This document shows, piece by piece, positions 45,401 to 55,703 of a stretch of 64,000 nucleotides of DNA. The position numbers were made by a program, and so were the translations under genes. The stretch's first letter is position 1; each line of letters opens with the position of its first letter. Below the pieces are notes generated by a model. The model saw only the letters and a list, made by a program, of their open reading frames with translations, did no database searches and was not told where the DNA came from. This DNA is from Mercenaria mercenaria (lineage: Eukaryota > Mollusca > Bivalvia > Venerida > Veneridae), in the NCBI RefSeq assembly GCF_021730395.1, contig NC_069377.1:71555501-71619500 (forward strand), read 5' to 3'.

Positions 45401-46563
45401 TAACTAATTCTCGCTAGATTTAGCTATATGCTGCTTTCTCCTTGATTCGAGCCTCTTAAATCTTTTAGAGGTGTGCAAATTTTTGTAAACCTGTTCAATT
45501 AAATAATTTTTGTTTTTTGTTGCAAAAATATTTGCATTTAACAATGGGCAATAAGAATTACAATGTTATCATCTTTTATATGTACTTTTTTGCATGAGAC
45601 TGAAGGAGGTGAAACTCCACATCATTTTAAAACTTTCTCATCAATTTGAGCCCTCTGTTTGGAAGGTCATTAAATGTTTATGTTTGCATATTCTATTTCC
45701 ATAAAGCAAATTTCTATCAAGTTTGACTTCTTGTTCACTCGTTACAACAGTCGAAATATGCTCGGGGTGCTTTAAATTTGAAATTTGGGCTCACAATATT
45801 ACCCACTATGTAATTTCCTTTTGAAATAAGTAATTTTAGATGCAAAAATTTAAAATAGGTATTTCATCAATTTTTCAGTGGTTTTATGACTAATATTTTC
45901 CAAGGCATTATAAAATGTAAATTACACAAGTTTCTAATGGAAGAACATGCTACATGAGCATGAATTTTACTAAAACACAAGGGCTCGAATCGATGAGAAA
46001 GCTCGAATTGACGAGAAACAGGCATACAGCTAATTTGTGACAATTCTGGGCCCCAATTATTATAAATGATGATGATGATAATTGCTATCAACTTTTTCAT
46101 TATCTATAATACATAACCAAGTCAAAATAATTTGACGTTCAGATTGTTTTATATTTGTGACGGGGCAATCTAAACGTCAAAACTTTGTATTACAAAAATA
46201 ACAGAGGATAAATCACAGTACACAGTCAATAAAGTTATTGGTTTTATTGCTTGCGCATATTGGCATGTAGACACGGTAAACATTAATTGTGTACAGTATA
46301 TACATAGGTTTAAATCACCAGAAAATTCGTAATTTTGGATATTATTTGATAAATTTACGAGTCACATCTCTCAAAATCAAAGTGCAAATTTGTCAAGAGA
46401 AAACTTCAGGTTAGTGGATAGTAACCTTATGAGACCACTGGTAAAGGATTCCAAACTTCTTCAAAAAGAAAAACAACCCAAAAGCAGCTGTTGACACCCC
46501 TGCAGGTATAACAAATCTTATAAAATTTGACTGGAACTGCCCCCAAACTGTCTTGTCTTCCAT
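33408..46563 (-). CDS. ILVBL: 2-hydroxyacyl-CoA lyase 2 / acetolactate synthase-like protein (15 coding exons)
   Basis: Exons in transcript order: 46563-46426, 44413-44360, 43632-43528, 43197-43027, 41934-41796, 40665-40554, 39631-39531, 39238-39129, 38822-38699, 38448-38354, 37876-37722, 37119-36982, 36189-36015, 35461-35363 and 33593-33408. Phases agree throughout, giving 633 residues against about 632 in human. The family is a thiamine-diphosphate enzyme of the ER membrane that cleaves 2-hydroxyacyl-CoA in alpha-oxidation and phytosphingosine breakdown. Seen: a hydrophobic anchor at about residues 14-36; the conserved cofactor-activating Glu at residue 99 (DTRHE); [15 protein letters not shown]; a central domain with [10 protein letters not shown] and [15 protein letters not shown]; and the cofactor motif GDG 521-523 followed by N548 in GNDAGW. 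The C-terminus is REGSISV. The ATG lies in ACCATGG, with an in-frame TAA 39 bases upstream and no ATG between. Confidence 0.96.
34311..34997 (-). mobile_element. Hairpin-headed tandem-repeat element (TATGCCCCC type) in ILVBL intron 14
   Basis: Read on the minus strand: head TATTATGCCCCCGAAGGG; a CCGTTCGTTCG simple repeat; about four units of about 145 bp (CTTCAAACTTCACATG, GTACACCACCCC, AGGTCAAAGGTCAAGGTCA); the inverse head GGGGGCAT; the hairpin TGTCACCATTAGTGACA; and CTCTTGTTT at 34319-34311. It has the complete architecture. Confidence 0.85.
34998..39709. other. ILVBL introns without recognisable elements
   Basis: Between the exons in this stretch the introns are AT-rich. I see only minor repeats, for example copies of a GGCCACCTGTTCTAAGTGACC-like word near 35500-35600, and no gene, RNA or element with defined ends. 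Confidence 0.5.
39710..39792. mobile_element. Short palindromic MITE in ILVBL intron 6
   Basis: TGAGCCGCACCATGAGAAA and its near-inverse flank a short centre with GCAGATGCGCAGACTGG. It looks like an internally deleted relative of the 173-bp copy at 62660-62832. Confidence 0.8.
40138..40530 (-). mobile_element. Degraded hairpin-headed element in ILVBL intron 6
   Basis: On the minus strand it begins CAACTCACCTGAGCACAGAG, then CTGTCTGTCCGTCCATCG, then a single repeat-like unit. The tail is not recognisable. Confidence 0.5.
41020..41530 (-). repeat. Tandem repeat in ILVBL intron 5
   Basis: About four units of about 125 bp share TTGACCTTTGACC, TGACCTTGACCTTTAAGCTA, TTGAGGCAAACA and TTACAGCCCGGACAA. 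They match a scrap at 61990-62110. Also in this intron are an AT run at about 40849-40865 and a G run at about 41662-41680. Confidence 0.65.
41935..43026. other. ILVBL intron 4, nothing recognised
   Basis: AT-rich sequence with several short runs of imperfect self-similarity. No gene or element with clear ends is seen. Confidence 0.4.
43636..44215. repeat. 33-bp minisatellite abutting an ILVBL splice acceptor
   Basis: About 17 units read TGATCATAGACAGAATACTG then TCAAGGTTGACAA, with frequent point variants. The 33-base period equals eleven codons, so both strands stay open ([11 protein letters not shown] on minus, [11 protein letters not shown] on plus). The array ends only a few bases from the acceptor of ILVBL exon 3 at 43633. 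Confidence 0.95.
44472..44628. mobile_element. Inverted-repeat MITE in ILVBL intron 1
   Basis: GTTTAAACACTCTTACGCTA at 44472-44491 is inverted at 44609-44628 with a few differences. The centre has two TGACGTCA-like words. Confidence 0.65.
44731..44860 (-). mobile_element. Remnant tail of a hairpin-headed element, with G run
   Basis: On the minus strand TATTGCCCTGCTTTGCGGAG precedes CTCTTGTCTT, the tail signature. Poly-A and poly-G runs follow (about 44768-44786 and 44837-44853). The rest of ILVBL intron 1 (44861-46425) shows nothing further. Confidence 0.45.
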
Positions 46564-46602
46564 GGTGGAGAACTTTGACCCTTCACCGCTTGCCGTTCGT
46601 TA

Positions 46603-47089
46603 ATAAAACCCGTACCACGAGTCCGGAACAATTATGTATCATAAACAAACATTAGTCAGTAAAAGTATTTGTCTATATATTACTTAAAATGTGAAAGAGA
46701 AAACATCGAAATCATACATTTTAATTTTCTTTCTCCAATGCATGTGCATAACATTCACTCATTTGTCCCGTTTCTGACGGCGTTTATCAACGTATCATTT
46801 TTTACGAAATCGTAAGCGGCATCTATTTTTGTCAGGCAGATTTTATTTTTCTCTCTTTTTTTTTGTTCTAACAATGCTTCCTGTTTGAATTTGAGTGATA
46901 ACAGTGTAAGTTTGAATTAATTTTTTTCTCTGGTATATTGTCAGAGACATAGGGATCCGTCACGTGCTATGATACTGTACTGTAGACTTTTAAATGTTTT
47001 TCAAGTCACACTCGCAAGAATTTATCTGTAAAAAAAAATCACTCATAAAACATATATAAATAGACAAGGGGGATATCATCGTGGATTTC
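46603..47089. other. Upstream region of ILVBL
   Basis: AT-rich sequence beyond the ILVBL start, expected to hold its promoter. No TATA or other element stands out that I can support. Confidence 0.3.
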
Positions 47090-47293
47090 AATTTTGACCA
47101 CTACGTTCTTTTACCCCATGCTATGGCGCAACATTTAGGTATTATTCGACTCATAACTACTGACTACCACCTTTCCTGGAAACCACATGTGGAGACAGTG
47201 GTCAAGAAAGGAAACAACAGCCTAGCTATACTACACTGCAACCTATGAAGTTGTCCAAGTAACATTAAGGATAGATGATATTTGTAGCTGGTC

Positions 47294-49204
47294 GGGTAAT
47301 TAAAAATGTAATTAACTGCAATTAAATTACTTTTCCTAAGTAATTAAATGTAATTTGGATACAATGTACATGTATTTTATTGCACGTAATTGTAATTTAA
47401 TTCATTGCAGAGCAGTTTTTGGGTACATTTCAATTACTTTCCAATTACATGGCACATGCATTAATTCAGTTTGTTGAACAAAAAAACAAAACAAAGACAA
47501 ATATCAAACAGGGAATGCCACGCACCAAAAATGCAGCCTCCTCAAAACGAAACCCACAGCACGCAGATGCCTGCACCACACACACACACACACACACACA
47601 CAGCCAACACATTAGGACAAAACGAACAAACAAAGGAACACACACACACACACACACAAAACCAACACATCAGGACAAAACGAACAAACAAAGGAACACA
47701 GTGGGGCACCGCCTTGGAACGGTCATTGGCAAAAACACCACTAGGGAGCTTAAACCGGTTTATCATGCGCACCCAACCTCACTCTTAACCTCACCATGTT
47801 CCAAAGACACGGGACAGTGTAAATAAAAGTTATCCCCTCCAGGTGAATCTCTTACACACGTAATGGAAACAAAAAGGCATGGCATGTAAAACACAAAAAT
47901 GCTCGTGTATAGATATATAAAAAGCAAACCTTAAGAACCAAAAAGTAGTAGTATTAAACATGCTAATTTGCACTTCATAGCTGTGAAAAATATAACAACA
48001 GAATATTATGGTAGGTGTTAATCCCTTGGACATAGCTCCTTTGTTCTGATATAATTGTTTTATTAGAACCAATTAACTTATCATAACCAGCTGGTAATCT
48101 TTGATAATGTTTGTCACTATGTTTTTGGAGAAAAATGATCAGATTATGATTTGAAATTGTTATTTGCATCATTATTATTTTTATTTTTATCAAAGCAATA
48201 ATTGAAAAGCTTAGCATTCAGTTTAATCATTTTTTTATCTATAAAATATAAATGATACAAACAACATAGCCTGTGACACCCTTTGACATGATAGTTGTAA
48301 CAAGATAAAAAATGTAATTATTATCGTGGACATTATGAGTATTTAACAGTTTTAGTGACATAGTTATTCTAGGATGGCTCATGAACTTTACATTACTATT
48401 TTCAACAGGGGTCCTTTTGATAACATGTTGTGTCATACTTAGGATAAAACTTTAAATATATGCTTCAAAAGTAAATGATTAGATACTGAACTATACTAGC
48501 TAAGTTTGAAACATAATGCAGAACCATGATCATATAAACTTCAGAGAAATTCGGACCTCACAGAAATACCTGGCTAATTCCATGTCTCTAACCAAATTCT
48601 GCTTGACAATGCATTCAATATTAATTGAGGGCTGACTATTAGCTTCTTTTGCAATATTAACCCTTAGCCTGCTAGCCGCAAGTGATTCTGCCTTTGCGAC
48701 CAGTGCAGACCAAGATCAGCCTGCACATCCGTGCAGTCTGATCATTGTCTGCACTGTTCGCTATTCAGTCAGTAATTTTTCAGTGAACACCCCTTTGAAT
48801 AATAAGTGGTATGGCCCAAATTGAATGATAGACTGGTCCATTTTAGATATTTAGCAGGGTAAGGGTTAAGGACTGAATGATGTTCTCCCGCAAACACACA
48901 TTTTACTTTTAGCGTTAATTAAATTTTGAAATAACTGAAATCAGTTTATAGGAGTATTATCATGTATATAGTACAATGTAAAGAACTTTGCTACAGTGTT
49001 CCTGTAAGAAGAATGTTAGGTTGTTACCACATTTGGTATTGTAATTGAATGTAATTTATTACAATTTGCAATGTAATTATAATTTACTGTAATTAATTAC
49101 ATTGCTAAATTTCATGTAATGGTAATTGTAATATAATTGAACATTTCACAATGTAATTGTTACACAGTAATTTAATTAACTGCATTTCAAAGTAATTGAC
49201 CCCA
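47294..49204. mobile_element. Non-autonomous element with TAATTACA motif-array ends, inserted in the LINE
   Basis: The left end GGGTAATTAAAAATG and the inverted right end align over about 40 bp. Both flanks (47294-47460, 49040-49204) are filled with TAATTAC/GTAATTA words. GGTC occurs on both sides (47290-47293, 49205-49208), a likely 4-bp target duplication. Inside are CA runs (about 47579-47658) and a 213-bp MITE. Confidence 0.8.
48657..48869 (+). mobile_element. 213-bp TTAA-type MITE, copy 2
   Basis: TTAACCCTTAGCCTGCT opens it and GCAGGGTAAGGGTTAA closes it. It has the same length as the copy at 31854-32066 and the opposite orientation. It is nested inside the TAATTACA element. Confidence 0.85.
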
Positions 49205-50848
49205 GGTCTGGGTCCGGCCCATACTGGAATATACTGCCCCAGACTGGGATCTCCACACTCAGACGTGTATTCAGCCACTTGAAGCTGTGCAGGGAAGAGG
49301 TGCCCGCTTTGTAACTGAGGATTACTACACGGCAGCAGCACCAACAACATGATTGACTTTACAGCGCAAAGGCCATCATGGTATACCATATTGTGTATGG
49401 CCTTGTGGACATAGACCCTGCCTCCCACTACCACACCTCCGCTGCCATCAATAGGGGTACCACTGTCCCCTTCTGCAGAACAGATTCATACTGGCACTCC
49501 TTCTTTCCATCCAGTATACGGTTATGGAACACACTGCCAACTCACCTGACAGGAGCCTCTATCATAGAGGCTTTCAAGGCAGGCATCGTCTGTAATCCAA
49601 TGTAAATACACCAGCGTTTTACCATTTTAACCTGCACTTGTTTGCGCCTCACGTCCACCTTGTAAAGTTTCACTTGTACGACGATGCTCCAGAGTGGACT
49701 ATGTACAATTTTGGAAGAAGAAGGATGATACTAACAGAAAATGTATACTTTCCCACCTTAAAATGGACCAAAAAGTCGTAAATTATACTTTTCTATATGC
49801 TGACACGACCGTGTTTACAACCTGTACACGATCGTGTAACACATTGAAATGGTTAGTTCAGGACCTTATTGGTGTAAACTGCACTAAATAGCAGTAGAAC
49901 TTGGTGAAACAAGTTTTGATTCATAAAATTATTAATAAATACACTAACTGCAAACACCTCGGAAAGCTCTATCGGAGAAGACTATACATGTGTATTTTTA
50001 GCTCACCTGTCACATAGTGACAAGGTGAGCTTTTGTGATCACCCTTCATCCGTCGTCAGTCCGTGCGTCAGCAATTTCTTGTCTGCACGATAGTGGTTTC
50101 ATTTATGATTTTATTTTAACCAAACTTGCACACAACTTGTATCACCATAAGATCTCGGTTCCTTCCTTGAACTGGCCAGATCCCATTATGGGTTCCAGAG
50201 TTATGGCCCCTGAAAGGGCAAAAATTAGATATTTTGACCTTGTCTGCACAATAGCAGCTTTATTTATAATTTGATTTTTTCCAAACTTACACACAACTTG
50301 TATCACCATAAGATCTTGGTTCCTTTCTTCAACTGGCGAAATTCCTTTATGGGTTCCAGAGTTATGGCCCCTGAAAGGGCCAGAATTAGCTATTTTGACC
50401 TTGTCTGCACAATAGCAGCTTCATTTATGATTTGAATTTAATCAAACTTGCACAAAACTTGTGTCACCATAAGATCTCGATTCATTTTTTAAACCGGCCA
50501 GATCCCTTAATGGGTTCCAGAGTTATGGCTCCTGAAAAAGTCAGAATTAGCTATTTTGACCTTGTCTGCACAATAGCAGCTTCATTTATGATTTGATTTT
50601 AACCAAACTTGCACACAACTTGTATTACCACAAGATCTTGGTTCCTTTCTTGAACTGGCCAGATTCCATCATGGGTTCCAGAGTTATGGCCCCTTAAAGA
50701 TCCAAAATTGCCTATTTTGGCTTTTGCAGCCATATAGATACTTCATTTATGGTTTTATTTGATACAAACTTCCAAAATATCTTCAACAACAATAAATCTT
50801 GGATTCCATGACAAATCAGATCCAATCTTAGGTTCCAGAGTTATAACG

Positions 50849-52387
50849 TCTCCCCCAGGAGACATATTGTTTTTGCCCTGTCCGTCCGTCCGTACGTCAC
50901 ACTTCATTTCCGAGCAATAACTGGAGAACCATTTGACCTAGAACCTTCAAACTTCATAGGGTTGTAGGGCTGCTGGAGTAGACGACTCCTATTGTTTTTG
51001 GGGTCACTCCATCAAAGGTCAAGGTCACAGGGGCCTGAACATTGAAAACCATTTCCAATCAATAACTAGAGAACCACTTGACCCAGAATGTTGAAACTTC
51101 ATAGGATGATTGGTCATGAAGAGTAGATGACCCCTATTGATTTTGGGGTCACTCCATCAAAGGTCAAGGTCACAGGGGCCTGAACATTGAAAACCATTTC
51201 CGATCAATAACTAGAGAACCACCTGACCAAGAATGTTGAAACTTGATAGGATGATTGGTCATAAAGAGTAGATGACCCTTATTGATTATGGGATCACCCC
51301 GTCAAAGGTCAAGGTCACAGGGGCCTGAACATTGAAAACCATTTCTGATCAATAACTAGAGAACCACTTGACCCAGAATGTTGAAACTTCATAGGATGAT
51401 TGTACATGCAAAGTAGATGACCCCTATCGATTTTGGGGTCACTCCATTAAAGGTCAAGGTCACAGGGGCCTGAACATTGAAAACCATTTCCGGTCAGTAA
51501 CTGGAGAACCACTTGACCCAGAATGTTGAAACTTAATAGGATGATTGGTCATAAGGAGTAGATGACCCCTAACGATTTTGGGGTCACTCTATGAAAGGTC
51601 ACGGTCACAGGGGCCCGAACATTGAAAACCATTTCCGGTCAGTAACTTGAGAACCACTTGACCCAGAATGATGAAACTTCGTAGGATGATTGGTCATGCA
51701 GAGTAGATGAACCCTAACGATTTTAGGGTCACTCTGTTAAAGGTCAAGGCCACAGGGGCCTGAACATGGAAAACCATTTCCAATCAATAACTTGAGAACC
51801 TCTCGACCCAGAATGTTGAAACTTCATAGGATGATTGTTCATGCAGAGTAAATGACCCTTATTGTTTTTGGGGTCACTCCGTTAAAGGTCAAGGTTACAG
51901 GGGCCTGAACATTGATAACCAGTTCCGATCAATAACTTGAGAACCACTTGACCCAGAATGTTGAAACTTCATAGGATGATTGAACATGCAGAGTAGACCC
52001 CTATTGATTTTGGGGTCAGTCTATTAAAGGTCAAGGTCACAGTGGCCTGTTCATGTAAAATCATTTTTTGGAAATAACTTGAGAACCACTTGACCTACAA
52101 TGTTGAAACTTAATAGGATGATTGGACATGCAGAGTAGACGACTCCTATTTATTTTGAGGTCACTTGATCAAAGGTCAAGGTCACAGGAGCCTGAACAGT
52201 GACTTGAGAACCACTAGGCCACGAGTGTTGAAATTTAGCGGGATGACTGGACATGTCAAGTAGATGATCCCTATTGCAGCCAACCATCAGTGTCTCTCTG
52301 ACTTTCGCTCCTGACCCCTATTGACTTCGTGCCTATAGGACTTTGCATTGGGGGAGACATGCGCTTTTTTACAAAAGCATTTTCTAG
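50849..52387 (+). mobile_element. Helitron-like tandem-repeat element (TCTCCCCC type)
   Basis: It starts TCTCCCCCAGGAGAC and ends with the inverse GGGGGAGACATGCGC, a GCTTTTTTACAAAAGC hairpin and CTAG. 5' TC with a 3' hairpin and CTAG is the canonical Helitron pattern. About nine units of about 145 bp carry AAAGGTCAAGGTCACAGGGG, GAGAACCACTTGACCCAGAA and ACTTCATAGGATGATTG. Confidence 0.75.
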
Positions 52388-52701
52388 TTTTATATCTGAT
52401 TACCTCCCCTGATTGTAATCAAAATGGATTTATATCAGTAAGTACTTATAGGACTTATTTGAAATTTCACTATTGTCATTAGTTGGACTGAGCCAATCAG
52501 GGTAGATAACTGTGGACTGATTTTATGTCAAATTACCTCCCGTTATTTCAAATTAAAATGGGTATATCTCTGTAACTAACGAAAATACTGATCTGAAATT
52601 TCATTTATGTGAACAGATTTATTTGGCAGTTCCTTCTTTTGTTCACTTACAATTATTTTTTTTTAATTACTTCCCTTTTACGTTACTATAAATAGCTTAT
52701 T

Positions 52702-54084
52702 AGCTCGACTATTCAAAGAATAGTCTAGCTATTCTACTCACCCTGGCGTCGGTGTCGGCGTCACACCTTGGTTAAGTTTTTGCATGCAAGTACATACAGC
52801 TATCATTTAAAGGCATATAGCTTTGAAACTTATTTATTCTTTTTCTAGGTCAATTACCAACCTCACTGGGTCAAGTTCCATAACTCTAACATGTATTTTG
52901 AGCAAATTATGCCCCCTTTTGGACTTAGAAAATTCTGGTTAAAGTTTTACATGCAAGTTACTATCTCCAAAACTAATGTAGATATTGAATTGAAACTTCA
53001 CATGTGTCTTCGGGGTTATAAAACTAGTTGATAGCAGCAAGTCCCATAACTCTGACCTTCATTTTGGCCAAATTATGCCCCCTTTTGGACTTAGCAGCAA
53101 GTCCCATAACTCTGACCTTCATTTTGGCCAAATTATGCCCCCTTTTGGACTTAGAAAATTCTGGTTAAAGTTTTGCGTGCAAGTACATACAGCTATTACC
53201 AAAAGGCATATAGATTTGAAACTTATTTTTTCTTTTTCTAGATCAATTACCTACGTCACTAGGTCAAGTCCAATAACTCTGACATGTATTTTGGCCAAAT
53301 TATGCCCCCTTTTGGACTTAGAAAATTCTGGTTAAAGTTTTGCGTGCAAGTACATACAGCAATTACTAAAAGGCATATGGATTTAAAACTTATTTTTTCT
53401 TTTTCTAGATCAATTACCTACCTCACTGGGTCAAGTCCCATAACTCTGACATGTATTTTGGGCAAATTATGCCCCCTTTTGGACTTAGAAAATTCTGGTT
53501 AAAGTTTTACATGCAAGTTACTATCTCCAAAACTAATGCTGATATTGAATTGAAACTTCACAAGTGTCTTTGGGGTTATAAAACTAGTTGAAAGAATCAA
53601 GTCCCATAACTCTGACATGTATTTTGGGCAAATAATGCCCCCTTTTGGACTTAGAAAATTCTGGTTAAAGTTTTACATGCAAGTTACTATCTCCAAAACT
53701 AATCCAGATATTGAACTGAAACTTCACATGTGTCTTCGGGGTTATAAAACTAGCTGACAGAATCAAGTCCCATAACTCTGACCTGTATTTTGGGCAAATT
53801 ATGCCCCCTTTTGGACTTAGAAAATTCTGGTTAAAGTTTTACATGAAAGTTACTATCTCCAAAACTAATGCAGATATGGAATTGAAACTTAACATGTTTG
53901 TTCGGGGTTATAAAACTAGTTGATAGCATCAAGTCCCATAACTCTGATATGCATTTTGGTCAAATTATGTCCCCTTTCGAACTTAAAACTCTTTTGATAT
54001 TTAACATTTTGGGTAATAATTTCCTGCTTCTGTGACAATATTTTGAATAGTCGAGCTTGGCTGTCTTACGGACAGCTCTTGTTT
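52702..54084 (+). mobile_element. Hairpin-headed tandem-repeat element (AGCTCGAC type), nested
   Basis: The head AGCTCGACTATTCAAAGAAT is followed by GGCGTCGGTGTCGGCGTC and eight or so units (CCATAACTCTGACATGTATT, TATGCCCCCTTTTGGACTTA). The inverse head GAATAGTCGAGC, hairpin GCTGTCTTACGGACAGC and CTCTTGTTT end at 54084. A 59-base exact duplication lies at about 53036-53153. It splits the recurring module, which continues at 54085. Confidence 0.85.
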
Positions 54085-54215
54085 TTAGTAACTTTTTTAT
54101 TATTGGCCGTAAGGAAAAACCGAGACCACTTTTCTGTGGTACAACATGGATGGTACCTCAAATTTTTAGGTGCATTTTGACATATCTGTACCTTGTTAGA
54201 ATTTTTTTTTCTTTT
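54085..54215 (+). repeat. Recurring ACCGAGACCACTTTTCTG module
   Basis: The sequence AGTAACTTTTTTATTATTGG, GAAAAACCGAGACCAC, TTCTGTGGTACAACATGGAT occurs here, twice at 11765-12170, at about 19580-19740 and at 63655-63774. It is always inside or next to a hairpin-headed element, here as the right part of a copy cut by the element before it. Its short ORFs ([13 protein letters not shown]) are not genes. Confidence 0.65.
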
Positions 54216-54606
54216 TGGTTTAATTTCTTCCCATTGTTGTTCCTGTCCTTTGGACTTTTTCTGAGGACCTTCTTGTCCTCAAGTACAATGATAACAGGTG
54301 AGCGATATAGGGCCCTCATGGCCCTCTTGTTTGTCTTTCTCGCTTTACATTCCTGCATTTCTCACCATGTTGACATCCGTCTAACTGTTTATGAAACCTG
54401 TATTCTGATCGGATGATCGATACAAAAAATGATCATGTGACCATTCTTGCGTCGTGGCTGGAAAAGAAGAAATGTTTGTCAGTTATGGTAAAATACACGT
54501 ATTCTTCTCCGATAGATCTTTCCGAGGTGTGTAAATGTTTGCTGTTAGTGTATTTATTAACATTATTATGAAATATAACCTGTTTCACCAAGTTCTACCG
54601 CTATTT

Positions 54607-55311
54607 ATTATAAGCATGTTCTGATTCAATGATTTTCAGCAGAGTTATAGCCCTTGAATTGTCATATTATATAGTGTTTACACTATTTGCTGCATATGAT
54701 TTAGCTGAATTTCACCAAACCTTCTATGTAATTAGTGTGAAGCTAAGTTGTGCATATTATTGTCATGTTCTGACTAAATGACTTTCAGCGGAGTCATGAC
54801 CCTTGATTTGTCAGATTTTTTGCTCTGTGCTACTCCTATGCCACTAGTTGGAATTTCATCAAACTTCAGACGAGTTTAATACCATTGCCAAGCATATGGG
54901 TGTATGTCCTTTGAATTTTATGGTTCAGTGATTTTCCTAGGAGTTATGGTCTTTAATTAATGGCATTTTGGAATTTCTGCATGGTATAAACTTTGTGGTG
55001 GGAGACATAAATTTTTCATGAAAATCAATCTCTAGTTTAGGTTACTAGTAGTTTGTGGACTGAAAATCAACCACATTTGAATATACTTTTGACAATTTGG
55101 ATAAGTCCAGATTCAGATTCTCTCTCATTTGTTCAATATATATTTGGTCATATTTAGACAGCAGGCATAAGTATTGTTGGAATACAAGTAGTATAAACAA
55201 CAGAGTGTTTGATGCCAGATATATCCCCTATGTTATCAGCATTACAGAATGTCTGGAGTTAATTGGTCATAACTCATGTAGAGTGTGTGTGTTCATATAA
55301 ACGATGTTGTC
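54607..55311. repeat. Degenerate tandem units upstream of the transporter gene
   Basis: About three diverged units (GAGTTATAGCCCTTGAATTG, CAGCGGAGTCATGACCCTTG, ATTTCATCAAACTTC) run to about 55000. They end near GGTGGGAGACATAAATTT, suggesting an old element. 55010-55311 shows nothing. Confidence 0.45.
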
Positions 55312-55573
55312 TAATTGTAGCAGTGAGCACAGTGCCCAACATTATAGTACTGCTTCGCTTGAATATCACACATGTGACATGATACCCCACCCAGACTCAT
55401 TATACTGACACTGGGCTGAACAGTCTTAGCACTGCCCTCTTAATGCTGAGCACCAAGCGAGGAAGCTACTAGTACTATTTTTTTTTACGTCTTTGGTATG
55501 ATGCGGCCAGGGATCGAACTCACGACCTCCCGCAATAGAAGCAGGCGCTCTACCACTAGGCTACTGAGGCGGT
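55312..55573 (-). mobile_element. tRNA-derived SINE upstream of the transporter gene
   Basis: On the minus strand GCCTCAGTAGCCTAGTGG, TAGAGCGCC (A box) and GTGAGTTCGATCCC (B box) open a tRNA-like head, followed by a body with AAAGACGT, GTAGCTTCCTCGCTTGGTG and CAGTGTCAGTATAATGAG. It ends near CACTGCTACAATTAG. No clean target duplication was found. It belongs to a different family from the SINE at 7842. Confidence 0.75.
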
Positions 55574-55703
55574 ACTAACTCCTGTAGAATCCCATTTTTC
55601 TGAGGTGTCTGTTGGTTTTGACAAGATCTTTTAAATTGGTCAGTTGAAAAAGTGATTCCTTCTCTTTTCAGATACCAGAGACTGGAAGTGATATAGATGA
55701 GCG

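Larger units (their letters stand above)
47090..49605 (+). mobile_element. LINE reverse-transcriptase 3' fragment, split by an insertion
   Basis: The left piece (47090-47293) encodes HLSWKPHVETVVKKGNNSLA and CPSNIK. The right piece (49205-49605) encodes VWVRPILEYTAPDWDLHTQ, RGARFV, YGLVDIDPASHYHT and SFFPSSIRLWNTLP. Together these are the last part of an RT-bearing ORF, with stops and frame changes. The 1.9-kb gap is the element at 47294-49204. Confidence 0.85.
50001..54332 (+). mobile_element. Hairpin-headed tandem-repeat element (AGCTCACCTG type), host to two insertions
   Basis: The head AGCTCACCTGTCACATAG..AAGGTGAGC is followed by five units of about 170 bp (TTGTCTGCACAATAGCAGC, GTTCCAGAGTTATGGCCCC). 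The tail at about 54294-54332 is CAGGTGAGCGATATAGGGCC with a GGGCC/GGCCC hairpin and CTCTTGTTT. Elements at 50849-52387 and 52702-54084 split it. Confidence 0.8.
49884..54606. mobile_element. Inverted-repeat element enclosing a nested set of hairpin-headed elements
   Basis: The arms at about 49884-49998 and 54490-54606 (AGTAGAACTTGGTGAAAC, TAATAAATACACTAAC, CTCTATCGGAGAAGA) are inverses with about 10-15% difference. Between them lie the element at 50001-54332 and about 150 bp of unique sequence. The flank 49606-49883 shows no gene. Confidence 0.65.

Noticed and set aside
47419-47826. ORF rich in Thr-His repeats
   Set aside because: It is a translation of CA dinucleotide runs inside a transposable element.
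55497-55573. tRNA gene on the minus strand
   Set aside because: A and B boxes are present, but it runs straight into a SINE body and no good acceptor stem forms.
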